NCBI GenBank assembly: GCA_905215055.1
Contig: CAJMOH010000006.1
Span: 1 to 64,000 of the forward strand
Length of the DNA: 64,000 bases
Direction: 5' to 3'
From: an uncultured bacterium
GTDB lineage: Bacteria; Bacillota; Clostridia; Oscillospirales; Acutalibacteraceae
Shown here: positions 15,893 through 23,197 of the stretch, in pieces
Position numbering within the stretch: the stretch's first letter is position 1
Layout: each line of letters begins with the position of its first letter
Position numbers and translations under genes: made by a program
The notes under the pieces: generated by a model
What the model was told of the DNA's origin: nothing
Databases searched by the model: none
The model's input: the letters and a program-made list of their open reading frames with translations, nothing else

Positions 15893-17590
15893 TCAGATTC
15901 CCAGCAGGCCGGGAGCGGCAGCCTTCATCTTCTCAATCTCCGCCAGGGACTCCTCCATGGTGGCTCCCTTGCCGGAGAGGTAAATCTTAATCTTAGGCTC
16001 TGTGCCGGAGGGCCGGACAATCAGCTTGCAGCCGTTTTCCATGCGGTATTCCAGCACGTTGGACTTGGGCAGGTCAATGACGCCCTCCTTGTCCCCGTAG
16101 GACTGACTCAGCAGATAGTCGCTGCGGCCCACCACCTTGGTCCCGGCGATTTCCGCGGGAGGCTCTTGGCGCAGGGTGTCCATGATCTTCTGCATGGTTT
16201 TCATACCGTCCTCGCCCTCAAAGGCAAAATTCAGGGTGGCGTTCTGGTAATAGCCGTAGGTCTCGTACAGCTCGTTCATCACGTCCACCAGGGTCTTTCC
16301 CTGGCGCTTGTAATAGGAGGCCATCTGGCAGATGAGCATGCTGCCGTCCACAGCGTCCTTATCCCGGACATAGCCCCCGGACAGGTAGCCGTAGCTTTCC
16401 TCAAAGCCCAGCAGGTAGCTGTCGGCGTTGCCCTCCTTCTCCTCCAGCTCGGCGATGATGTCGCCGATGTACTTAAAGCCTGTCAGGCACCGGCGCATCT
16501 CAATGCCGTAATGCTGGGCGATGGGGTCCACCATGTCTGTGGAGACAATGGTGGTCACCGCCACGGGATGGGCGGGCAGCTTGCCCTGCTCCTGCTTGAC
16601 CCGGGCGATGAAGTCCAGCAGCAGGATGCCCACCTCGTTGCCGGTCATCAGCTTAAACTCCCCGTTTTGGTTCACGGCAATGCCTACCCGGTCGCTGTCC
16701 GGGTCGGTGGCCAGCAGCAGGTCGGGCTGAACCTTCTCGCACAGCTCCAGGCCTTTTTGCAGGGCCTCTCGAAATTCTGGGTTGGGATAGGGGCAGGTGG
16801 GGAAGTTGCCGTCGGGATACTCCTGTTCCGGCACCACCGTCACGTCCTTAATGCCGATGCGCTCTAAAATGCGAAGCACGCACACCCGGCCCGCGCCGTT
16901 TAAGGGGGTGTATACCAGCTTCAGGTTGCTGGCGTCGTCGAGCAGGCTCTCCTGATACACGCTGTCCAGGAAAGCGCCCATGGTCTCGTCCCCGATATAT
17001 TCAATCAGGCCCTGCTTGCGGCCCTCTTCAAAGTCCATTTTCTTCACGCCGGAGAAGATGTCCAGAGCGCCAATCTCCTGGGTGATGCCGTCGGCCATGT
17101 CAGCGGTGATTTGACAGCCGTCGCTGCCGTAGGCCTTGTAGCCGTTGTACTTGGCGGGGTTGTGGCTGGCGGTGACGCAGATGCCCGCGTCGCACTTCAG
17201 GTGCCGCACCGCGAAGGAAAGGGCCGGGGTGGGCATCAGCTGGGGATAGATATAGGCCTTGATGCCGTTGGCCGCCAGCACCGCCGCGGACTCCTTGGAG
17301 AACAGCACGCCCTTGATGCGGCTGTCATAGGCGATGGCCACGGACTGGGGCTTGCCCTCCGCGTGCTTGAGCAGGTAGTTAGAAAGGCCCTGGGTGGCCT
17401 TGCGCACGGTGTAGACGTTCATCCGGTTGGTGCCCGCGCCGATGACGCCCCGCAGGCCCGCGGTGCCAAATTCCAGCTCCCGGTAAAAGCGGTCGTTGAT
17501 CTCGTCCTCCTGGCCCTGTATGGACTTCAGTTCTTCGGTAAGATCCGGGTCATCCAAGGGCTGGCTCAGCCATCTTTCGTATTCTGTCAT
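15893..17590 (-). CDS. Phosphoglucomutase/phosphomannomutase
   Basis: This 565-residue alpha-D-phosphohexomutase interconverts hexose 1- and 6-phosphates. The four family loops are present: the phosphoserine loop TASHNPAKYNGYK (near 140), the metal loop DPDSDRVG (near 300), the sugar-specificity loop GFEESYGYL (near 402) and the phosphate-binding loop RPSGTEPKIK (near 530). The length and the GFEES form match the large PgcA-type enzymes of Firmicutes. The ATG follows AAGGAAGGGAAGG. It probably feeds glucose 1-phosphate to glycan synthesis and fits with the GH13 and fruK genes in the window. It has its own promoter and terminator. Confidence 0.93.
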   Translation of the reverse strand: MTEYERWLSQPLDDPDLTEELKSIQGQEDEINDRFYRELEFGTAGLRGVIGAGTNRMNVYTVRKATQGLSNYLLKHAEGKPQSVAIAYDSRIKGVLFSKESAAVLAANGIKAYIYPQLMPTPALSFAVRHLKCDAGICVTASHNPAKYNGYKAYGSDGCQITADMADGITQEIGALDIFSGVKKMDFEEGRKQGLIEYIGDETMGAFLDSVYQESLLDDASNLKLVYTPLNGAGRVCVLRILERIGIKDVTVVPEQEYPDGNFPTCPYPNPEFREALQKGLELCEKVQPDLLLATDPDSDRVGIAVNQNGEFKLMTGNEVGILLLDFIARVKQEQGKLPAHPVAVTTIVSTDMVDPIAQHYGIEMRRCLTGFKYIGDIIAELEEKEGNADSYLLGFEESYGYLSGGYVRDKDAVDGSMLICQMASYYKRQGKTLVDVMNELYETYGYYQNATLNFAFEGEDGMKTMQKIMDTLRQEPPAEIAGTKVVGRSDYLLSQSYGDKEGVIDLPKSNVLEYRMENGCKLIVRPSGTEPKIKIYLSGKGATMEESLAEIEKMKAAAPGLLGI

Positions 17591-17668
17591 AATGAAACCT
17601 TCCCTTCCTTTCTGAACGCCTGCGCTGGTTCCCGGGCGCCAGAGATATTGCTTAGATTTCTATGATTA

Positions 17669-17697
17669 AGATTACCATTTTTTGTAGTCCCTGTCAA
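17669..17697 (-). promoter_or_regulatory. Promoter of the phosphohexomutase gene
   Basis: On the minus strand TTGACA (17697-17692) and TAATCT (17674-17669) are separated by 17 bases. Confidence 0.7.
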
Positions 17698-17714
17698 CTC
17701 GAAACAGGTCGTGT

Positions 17715-18182
17715 TTACGGGAGTTTTACAATGTTTGTCACAATGCCCTGGGGGGTGATGTCCAGGGTGCCGTAGGTGGCCTCCCAGCCGTTGAGAGAGC
17801 CGGGATTCATGATGTACAGGCCGTCCTCATAATCGGTGAGAGCGTTGTGGGTGTGGCCGTACAGGGCCACCTGCGCTCCCCGCTCCCGAGCGGCGCAGGC
17901 AAAGGTATACAGGCCGGATTTCACCCCATACAGGTGGCCGTGGGTGTAAAAAATCTTGACGCCCTCCGCCGTGAAATCTCCGGCAGGGGGCAGGGCAGAG
18001 CCAAAGTCGCAGTTGCCCCGCACCGCCAGAAACATCTTTTCCGGGAAGCTCCGCTTTGCCCGGAGAAGCTCTTCCTCACCGTCTCCCAGATGGATGACCA
18101 CCTCCGCCTTGGGCTGGGCCAAAATGGCCCGGCGCAGGCTGCTGTCGTTGCCGTGGCTGTCGGACACCACTAAAATTCGCAT
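17715..18182 (-). CDS. YfcE/MJ0936-family metallophosphodiesterase
   Basis: This 155-residue calcineurin-like phosphoesterase has metal ligands in VVSDSHGN (residues 5-12), HLGDGEEE, VRGNCDFG and YTHGHLYG, plus the final YGHTHNAL motif. This is the compact form typical of YfcE-like enzymes acting on cyclic or model phosphodiesters. No signal peptide is present, so it is cytoplasmic. The ATG at 18182 follows AAGGAAGGAAC, and a longer upstream frame is not needed. The stop is 18 bases from the phosphohexomutase -35 box. A divergent three-gene operon starts on the other side. The natural substrate is not known. Confidence 0.88.
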   Translation of the reverse strand: MRILVVSDSHGNDSSLRRAILAQPKAEVVIHLGDGEEELLRAKRSFPEKMFLAVRGNCDFGSALPPAGDFTAEGVKIFYTHGHLYGVKSGLYTFACAARERGAQVALYGHTHNALTDYEDGLYIMNPGSLNGWEATYGTLDITPQGIVTNIVKLP

Positions 18183-18239
18183 AGTACAAGTTCCTTCCTT
18201 TCCCAAATACAACATCTTCCCCATGCCCTGGTTTCAGGA

Positions 18240-18266
18240 CATTTTTTTCCCCTTGCCGCATACTAT
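18240..18266 (+). promoter_or_regulatory. Candidate sporulation (sigma-E-like) promoter
   Basis: CATTTT (18240-18245), 13 bases, then CATACTAT (18259-18266). The -10 matches the SigE form CATACAnT at all but one base, and 13 bases is a normal SigE spacing. No sigma-A promoter is obvious before the three-gene operon. This is suggestive only. Confidence 0.35.
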
Positions 18267-18323
18267 GGAAACAGGGCCGGCCCTGTGACCGGCCATCCCA
18301 TGTGAAAGGGGGGAATCCACGGA

Positions 18324-18578
18324 ATGACGCCCAGTGAAAACCAACTGGAGGCCCTGCTGAGGCTGGCGGCACAGCGGATGGGCACCACGCCGCAGGCGCT
18401 TAAAAAGGCAGCTCAGCGGGGAGACCTGTCCCACCTGGCGGGGAATGCCAGGGGTCAGGACGCCGCCGCTCTGCAAAAGGTTCTTTCCGACCCGGAGGCC
18501 GCCAAAAAGCTGCTCTCCACACCCCAGGCCCAAAGGCTGTTTCAGCTTTTGGAAAACCAAGGCAAGCCAAACTCATAA
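18324..18578 (+). CDS. Small uncharacterised helical protein, operon gene 1
   Basis: This 84-residue protein is probably all helical and Ala/Leu/Gln-rich (LLRLAAQRMGTTPQALKKAAQ), with no signal peptide or membrane segment. DPEAAKKLLSTPQAQ near the C-terminus resembles the second gene's DPQTM segment, so the two may share a short helical repeat. It follows AAAGGGGGGAATCC and begins a three-gene plus-strand operon (gaps of 27 and 15 bases). I do not recognise the family. A role in spore formation is conceivable only because of the promoter-like sequence upstream. Confidence 0.6.
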   Translation: MTPSENQLEALLRLAAQRMGTTPQALKKAAQRGDLSHLAGNARGQDAAALQKVLSDPEAAKKLLSTPQAQRLFQLLENQGKPNS

Positions 18579-18605
18579 ACGCCTCTGGCAGAAAGGAGCA
18601 GTCCC

Positions 18606-19049
18606 ATGGACGACCTGAGTCAACAGCTTCAAAGCATTCTCTCCGACCCCCAGACGATGGGCCGGCTCCAGGGACTGCTCAGCTCTCTGGGAAAAGACCA
18701 GGGAGAGGCGCCGGCGGAGCCTGCCGCCCCGGCGGGGCCGGACCTTTCCGCGCTGCTGGGAGCTCTGGGGGTTGGGCAGGCCTCCAAGCCGCAGGAAAGC
18801 GCCGGCGGGACAGGGCTGATGGGCCTAAACCCCCAAGCCCTGTCCCTGATGACCAGGCTGGCGCCCCTTTTAAACCGGGCCAACCGGGAGGACGACGCCA
18901 CCCGGCTTTTGCGGGCGCTGCGTCCGCTGCTCAGCGAGGGCCGGCAGAAAAAGGTGGACGAAGCCATCCAGATTTTGCAAATGCTGCGGCTGCTGCCTCT
19001 TTTGAAGGAGAGCGGGGTCTTTTCCGGGCTGCTGTCCGGGCTGTTGTAG
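18606..19049 (+). CDS. Small uncharacterised helical protein, operon gene 2
   Basis: This 147-residue protein starts with a helix (MDDLSQQLQSILSDPQTMGRL) containing a DPQTM turn. An Ala/Pro-rich linker spans residues 38-48, and a Leu-rich C-terminal half runs from SLMTRLAPLL to VFSGLLSGLL. The C-terminal hydrophobic helices are too short and too charged for a clear membrane anchor. The ribosome binding site is AAAGGAGCAG. Its neighbours are the 84-residue and 100-residue proteins of the same operon. The family is not recognised. Confidence 0.62.
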   Translation: MDDLSQQLQSILSDPQTMGRLQGLLSSLGKDQGEAPAEPAAPAGPDLSALLGALGVGQASKPQESAGGTGLMGLNPQALSLMTRLAPLLNRANREDDATRLLRALRPLLSEGRQKKVDEAIQILQMLRLLPLLKESGVFSGLLSGLL

Positions 19050-19064
19050 AAAGGGGGCGGCGCT

Positions 19065-19367
19065 GTGCCTAACGAACTGGATATGAACAAGCTGCGGGAG
19101 GAGGCTGCCCGCCGCGCCCGGGAAATGCAGGCCAAGGCCCGCATCCCGCTGCCCCGCAAACAGCAAAAGCCCTCTGCCCCGGAAGAAAAGCAGGAGTCCC
19201 GGCCGCCAGAGCCGGAAGCGCCAGCCCCCTCCAAGGAGGAGCCGGGCCTTCTGGATGCCTTTTTCCAGGACAAGGAGCGCACGATCATTCTGGCCCTGTT
19301 GCTGCTGCTCAGCGGGGATCAAAAGAACCAGGAGCTGCTGTTTGCCCTGCTGTTCCTGCTGCTGTAA
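19065..19367 (+). CDS. Small uncharacterised protein with a hydrophobic tail, operon gene 3
   Basis: This 100-residue protein has a charged helix (LREEAARRAREMQAKARI) at residues 10-27, a Pro/Glu-rich linker to about residue 60, and a Leu-rich tail (TIILALLLLLSGDQ...ELLFALLFLLL) that ends the protein. The layout suggests a tail-anchored or membrane-associated protein, with two short hydrophobic stretches broken by GDQKNQ. A GTG eight codons upstream in the same region lies in another frame. It ends the operon ten bases before the convergent proA stop. No family is recognised. Confidence 0.6.
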   Translation: MPNELDMNKLREEAARRAREMQAKARIPLPRKQQKPSAPEEKQESRPPEPEAPAPSKEEPGLLDAFFQDKERTIILALLLLLSGDQKNQELLFALLFLLL

Positions 19368-19376
19368 GGGGCCTGG

Positions 19377-20615
19377 TCAGCGGATTTGCCCGCTGCCCCG
19401 AATGAGGAATTTATAGCTTACCAGCTGCTCCAAGCCCATAGGACCCCGGGCGTGGAGCTTTTGGGTGGAGATGCCGATCTCCGCCCCCAGGCCAAACTCG
19501 CCTCCATCTGTAAACCGGGTGGAGGCGTTTACATATACCGCCGCCGCGTCCACTTCCTGGAGGAACCGCTGGGCTGTGGAATAGCGCTCCGTGACGATGC
19601 ACTCGCTGTGGCGGGTGGAGTACCGGGCGATGTGCTCCAGGGCCTCCTCCAGAGAGTCCACCACCTTCACCGCCAGGATGTAGTCCAGATACTCGGTTTC
19701 CCAGTCCTCCGGCACAGCGGGGGTGATCCCCGGCAGGATGGCTCTGGCCCTTTCACAGCCCCGCAGCTCCACCTGCTTCTCGTCCAGCCGCGCCTTGATT
19801 TTAGGCAGGGCCTCCTCCGCCGCGTCCCGGTGGACCAGGATGGTCTCAATGGCGTTGCACACCGAGGGCCTGGAGCATTTGGCGTTGTAGATGATGTCCG
19901 CCGCCATGTCCAGGTCGGCGTCCTTGTCCACATAGACGTGGCAGTTGCCCACCCCGGTTTCAATCACCGGCACCCGGGCATTTTCCTTGACAGAGCGGAT
20001 CAGCCCCGCCCCGCCCCGGGGGATGAGTACGTCCAGATAGTCCGTCAGAGCCATCAGCTCCTGGGCGGACCGGCGGGAGGTGTCCTCCACCAGCTGAACG
20101 CTGTCCCCGGGGAGGCCCTTTTCTTCCAGGGCCTCTCGCAGCACCCTTGTCACCGCCTGGTTGGAGCGGAAGGCCTCCTTGCCGCCCCGAAGGATGACGG
20201 CGTTCCCCGCCTTCAGGCACAGAGCCGCCGCGTCGCTGGTGACGTTGGGCCGGGCCTCGTAAATGATGCCGATCACACCCAGCGGCACCGTAACCTTTTC
20301 CAGCCGCAGGCCGTTTGCCAGGGTTTGGCCGGAAAGGACCTTCCCCACCGGGTCGGCGGCCTTGGCTACCTGCTCCACGGCGCTGCTCATGCCCTGGACA
20401 CGGCTCTCCGTCAGGGCCAGCCGGTCCAGCAGAGCCTGGGACATGCCGGCCTCCCGGCCAGCCGCCAAGTCCAGGGCGTTGGCGGACAGAATCTCTTCCC
20501 GGCGCTGCCACAGGGCGCCGGCGGCGTGAAGCAGGGCTGTCTCCTTCAAGCTGCCCGCGTTGGCAAGCTCCCGGGCGGCAGCTTTGGCCCGGGCGCCCAT
20601 GTCATGGATGGTCAT
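19377..20615 (-). CDS. proA: Gamma-glutamyl phosphate reductase
   Basis: This 412-residue enzyme reduces glutamyl-5-phosphate to glutamate semialdehyde with NADPH, the second step of proline synthesis. The aldehyde-dehydrogenase fold is visible in LGVIGIIYEARPNVTSDAAALCLKAGN (part shown: IYEARPNVTSDA). The catalytic cysteine is in NAKCSRPSVCNA, near residue 243. The C-terminus carries STRFTDGGEFGLGAEIGISTQK, whose core GGEFGLGAEIGI is diagnostic. The ATG at 20615 follows AAAGGAGG, and an upstream extension of 18 residues is rejected. It is the last gene of an SCP2-mnmA-proB-proA minus-strand run, with a 93-base gap after proB. Confidence 0.95.
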   Translation of the reverse strand: MTIHDMGARAKAAARELANAGSLKETALLHAAGALWQRREEILSANALDLAAGREAGMSQALLDRLALTESRVQGMSSAVEQVAKAADPVGKVLSGQTLANGLRLEKVTVPLGVIGIIYEARPNVTSDAAALCLKAGNAVILRGGKEAFRSNQAVTRVLREALEEKGLPGDSVQLVEDTSRRSAQELMALTDYLDVLIPRGGAGLIRSVKENARVPVIETGVGNCHVYVDKDADLDMAADIIYNAKCSRPSVCNAIETILVHRDAAEEALPKIKARLDEKQVELRGCERARAILPGITPAVPEDWETEYLDYILAVKVVDSLEEALEHIARYSTRHSECIVTERYSTAQRFLQEVDAAAVYVNASTRFTDGGEFGLGAEIGISTQKLHARGPMGLEQLVSYKFLIRGSGQIR

Positions 20616-20708
20616 GGGAAAACCTCCTTTGCAGGGATATGGGTAACACGCTGTAAGGCGCGGAAACATTTGCGGTTGGGCCGGGCGGGGATTTTCGGCT
20701 CTGTTTTT

Positions 20709-21497
20709 TTACACGGGGAATACGGTCCCCACGTCCTCGCCCCGCAGCAGCTGGTAGAGGGTTTCCGTGTGGCTGCCAGAGATCACCGCTGTGGGAATCC
20801 CCTGGCTTTTGGCCAGCTTGGCGGCTTTCAGCTTGGTGGCCATGCCGCCGGTGCCCCGGCTGGAACCGGCCCCTCCCGCCAGGGCCTCAATCTGGGGGGT
20901 GATGTCCTCCACCCGGGGGATGCGCCGGGCGCTGGGGTCCTTTCTGGGGTCGCCGTCGTACAGGCCGTCAATGTCCGTCAGAATCACAAGGCCCTGAGCC
21001 CCGCACAGCCCTGCCACCACCGCGGAGAGGGTGTCGTTGTCCCCAAAGTTTTTGCCCTCCAGTTCTTGGGTCTCCACGGTGTCGTTTTCGTTCACCACGG
21101 GAATCACCCCCATGGAGAGCAGCTCCCGGAAGGTGTTCTGCACGTTTTCCCGGCCCTTGGGAAAGTCCACCACGTCGGCGGTGAGCAGCACCTGGGCCAC
21201 GGTCCGGTTGTACTCCCCAAAGAATTTGTCGTAGAGGAACATCAGCTCGCACTGGCCCACCGCGGCCAGCGCCTGCTTTTTTTCCGTCTCCTCGGGGCGC
21301 TGGGAAAGCCCCAGCTTGCCCATGCCCACGCCGATGGCGCCGGAGGAAACCAGCACCAGCTTCCGTCCGGCGTTTTGCAGGTCCGAGAGGGTGCGGCACA
21401 GCCGCTCCAGCCGCCGCAGGTTTACTTTTCCATTTTCATAGGTCAGGGTGGAGGTACCCACCTTCACCACAAGAATTTCCGCGTCCTTCAGTTCCAT
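20709..21497 (-). CDS. proB: Glutamate 5-kinase, short form without PUA domain
   Basis: This 262-residue amino-acid kinase phosphorylates glutamate at the start of proline synthesis. Motifs are VVKVGTSTLT at the N-terminus, LVSSGAIGVGMG, VNENDTV, FGDNDTLSA, LTDIDGLY and GTGGMATKLKAA. The protein ends just after the kinase domain, so it lacks the C-terminal PUA domain found in the 367-residue Escherichia coli enzyme. Short ProB forms of about 260 residues are common in clostridia. The start is three bases after the mnmA stop, and proA follows. Feedback inhibition by proline is a family property, since the loop near GGAGSSRGTGG belongs to the kinase domain. Confidence 0.94.
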   Translation of the reverse strand: MELKDAEILVVKVGTSTLTYENGKVNLRRLERLCRTLSDLQNAGRKLVLVSSGAIGVGMGKLGLSQRPEETEKKQALAAVGQCELMFLYDKFFGEYNRTVAQVLLTADVVDFPKGRENVQNTFRELLSMGVIPVVNENDTVETQELEGKNFGDNDTLSAVVAGLCGAQGLVILTDIDGLYDGDPRKDPSARRIPRVEDITPQIEALAGGAGSSRGTGGMATKLKAAKLAKSQGIPTAVISGSHTETLYQLLRGEDVGTVFPV

Positions 21498-21500
21498 TGT

Positions 21501-22658
21501 CTATAAGGGGCCAAGCCCCGTTCCTTTCCCTGTATTTTTTTCAACAATTTTTCCGCCCCCCACCACGGTGTCCCCGTCGTAGAGCACCAGGGACTGGCCG
21601 GGCGTGACGGCCCGCTGGGGCGTGTCAAAGGTGACGGTCAGCTGGTCCGGGCCGGTCTGCAAAACGGTGGCAGGCTGTTCCTGCTGCCGGTAGCGGACCT
21701 TCGCCTTTACCCGCAGGGGCCTTGGGATGCTCTCCACGGAGATCAGGTTGATGTCCTGAGCCACCGCGGTTTGGGAGAACAGCTCCTCCGCCTTTGCCAG
21801 CACCACCTGGTTTTTTCCCACGTCCAGCTCCTTGACGAACATGGGCTGGGGGAAGGAAAGCCCCAGGCCCTTCCGCTGTCCCACGGTGTAGTGGATGATA
21901 CCCTTGTGCCGGCCGTAGATCTCTCCTCCGGTTCCCACAAAGTCTCCGGGGGGGAAATCCTTCCCCGTCCACCGGCGGATAAAGGCGGCGTAGTCCCCGT
22001 CGGGCACAAAGCAGATGTCCTGGCTGTCCCGCTTTCGGGCGTTGAGAAAGCCCTGCTCTTCCGCCAGACGGCGGGTTTCCTCCTTGGTCAGCCCGCCCAG
22101 GGGCAGCAGCAGCCGGGAAAGCTCCCACTGGGTCAGGGAATAGAGCATATAGCTCTGGTCCTTTTGCTGGTCCAGGCCTTTTTTCAGCAGCCACCGGCCA
22201 GAGGTTTCGTCAAATTCCACCCGGGCGTAATGGCCTGTGGCCACATAGGGATAGCCGATTTCCTCTCCCCGGTCCATCAGCTTGGCGAATTTGATGTACC
22301 GGTTGCAGTCGATGCAGGGGTTGGGGGTTTCCCCCCGCTGGTAAGCGGCGGCAAAGCGGTCCATCACCTGGCGGCGAAAGGCTTCCTTGAAGTTGAACAC
22401 ATAAAAGGGCATCCCCAGCCGGAAGGCCACGCTGCGGGCGTCGGCCACGTCGTCCACGGAGCAGCAGGTGCGCTCTCCAGGAAAGGCCTCTTCCGGCAGC
22501 CCCCGGTCGCTGTTGTCCGTCAGGGCCAGGGTGACGCCGATGCAGTCGTAGCCCTGCCGCTGGCACAGCAGGGCCGCCACGCTGGAATCCACTCCGCCGC
22601 TCATGGCGATGATGGCCTTCTTCTCCAAGGGGGCTTGTCCTTGCGCAAGGTCTCTCAT
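21501..22658 (-). CDS. mnmA: tRNA-specific 2-thiouridylase
   Basis: This 385-residue enzyme adds sulfur to uridine 34 of tRNA-Lys, -Glu and -Gln using ATP. The PP-loop is AMSGGVDSS near residue 18. The catalytic cysteines are in TPNPCIDCN (near residue 112) and DSQDICFVPDGDY (near 212). The C-terminal beta-barrel begins near GRHKGIIHYTVGQRKGLGL. The length fits MnmA. Its ATG overlaps the SCP2-domain stop by four bases, so the two genes are translationally coupled. It does not belong functionally with the proBA genes that follow. The grouping is probably operon chance. Confidence 0.95.
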   Translation of the reverse strand: MRDLAQGQAPLEKKAIIAMSGGVDSSVAALLCQRQGYDCIGVTLALTDNSDRGLPEEAFPGERTCCSVDDVADARSVAFRLGMPFYVFNFKEAFRRQVMDRFAAAYQRGETPNPCIDCNRYIKFAKLMDRGEEIGYPYVATGHYARVEFDETSGRWLLKKGLDQQKDQSYMLYSLTQWELSRLLLPLGGLTKEETRRLAEEQGFLNARKRDSQDICFVPDGDYAAFIRRWTGKDFPPGDFVGTGGEIYGRHKGIIHYTVGQRKGLGLSFPQPMFVKELDVGKNQVVLAKAEELFSQTAVAQDINLISVESIPRPLRVKAKVRYRQQEQPATVLQTGPDQLTVTFDTPQRAVTPGQSLVLYDGDTVVGGGKIVEKNTGKGTGLGPL

Positions 22659-22975
22659 CGGATCAGCTTCTTCAGCTCCAGAGCCTTGCCCAAATCTCCC
22701 TGGGCCTTCAGCTTGCCAAAGGTGAAGGCGGCCACAGGGTCCAGCTTGCCGTTGACAAGCTTTAGGAAATTCTCGTCCGAGATGGTGATCTCTACATCCC
22801 GGTCGTGATACTCATAGGGCTCAATGGCCAAATTTCCGCCCTTGATCTCCACATAGAAGGTGCCGGCGGCCTGGCCGGTAATGTTGATTTGAATGCGGGT
22901 GGGGTCGGACACCTGAGAGATGTCGGCGCCCTGAAAGCGGTCCTTCACCTGCTGGAAAAATTCTTGGAAGGTCAT
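22655..22975 (-). CDS. SCP2 sterol-binding-domain protein
   Basis: This 106-residue protein is a single SCP2/sterol-carrier-like domain: MTFQEFFQQVKDRF, then ITGQAAGTFYVEIKGG, DVEITISDENFLKLVNGKLDPVAAF (core LVNGKLDPVAAF) and the final GDLGKALELKKLI. Such bacterial proteins bind lipids or serve as accessory domains, and the ligand here is unknown. The ATG at 22975 follows AAAGGAGC. It leads the operon with mnmA, proB and proA. A perfect CCACAG/CTGTGG hairpin stands at 23018-23033 in its leader. No clear promoter was found. Confidence 0.85.
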   Translation of the reverse strand: MTFQEFFQQVKDRFQGADISQVSDPTRIQINITGQAAGTFYVEIKGGNLAIEPYEYHDRDVEITISDENFLKLVNGKLDPVAAFTFGKLKAQGDLGKALELKKLIR

Positions 22976-23107
22976 GGGGAAAGCTCCTTTCAATGGGAAA
23001 ATGATAGTTTCATGTTACCACAGGAAACTGTGGAAAACAATGTAAAGAATTTATCAAATCTCGCGATGGAATATGAAAAGTTTTGGAGGGGTTTCCTTGA
23101 AACACAG

Positions 23108-23148
23108 AAAAAGCCAGCGCCAACACCTTGCCTGGGTGCGGCGCTGGC
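23108..23148 (-). terminator. Intrinsic terminator of pnp
   Basis: On the minus strand GCCAGCGCC and GGCGCTGGC form a nine-base stem followed by T5. Confidence 0.8.
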
Positions 23149-23197
23149 CAGTTGCGCTTGTTTCAATATGGCTTGTCCTGTCCGGACACGGGCCGGC

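Noticed and set aside
19386..21506. 706-codon plus-strand frame over proA and proB
   Set aside because: It is antisense shadow with no motif, and the proA and proB motifs are complete on the other strand.
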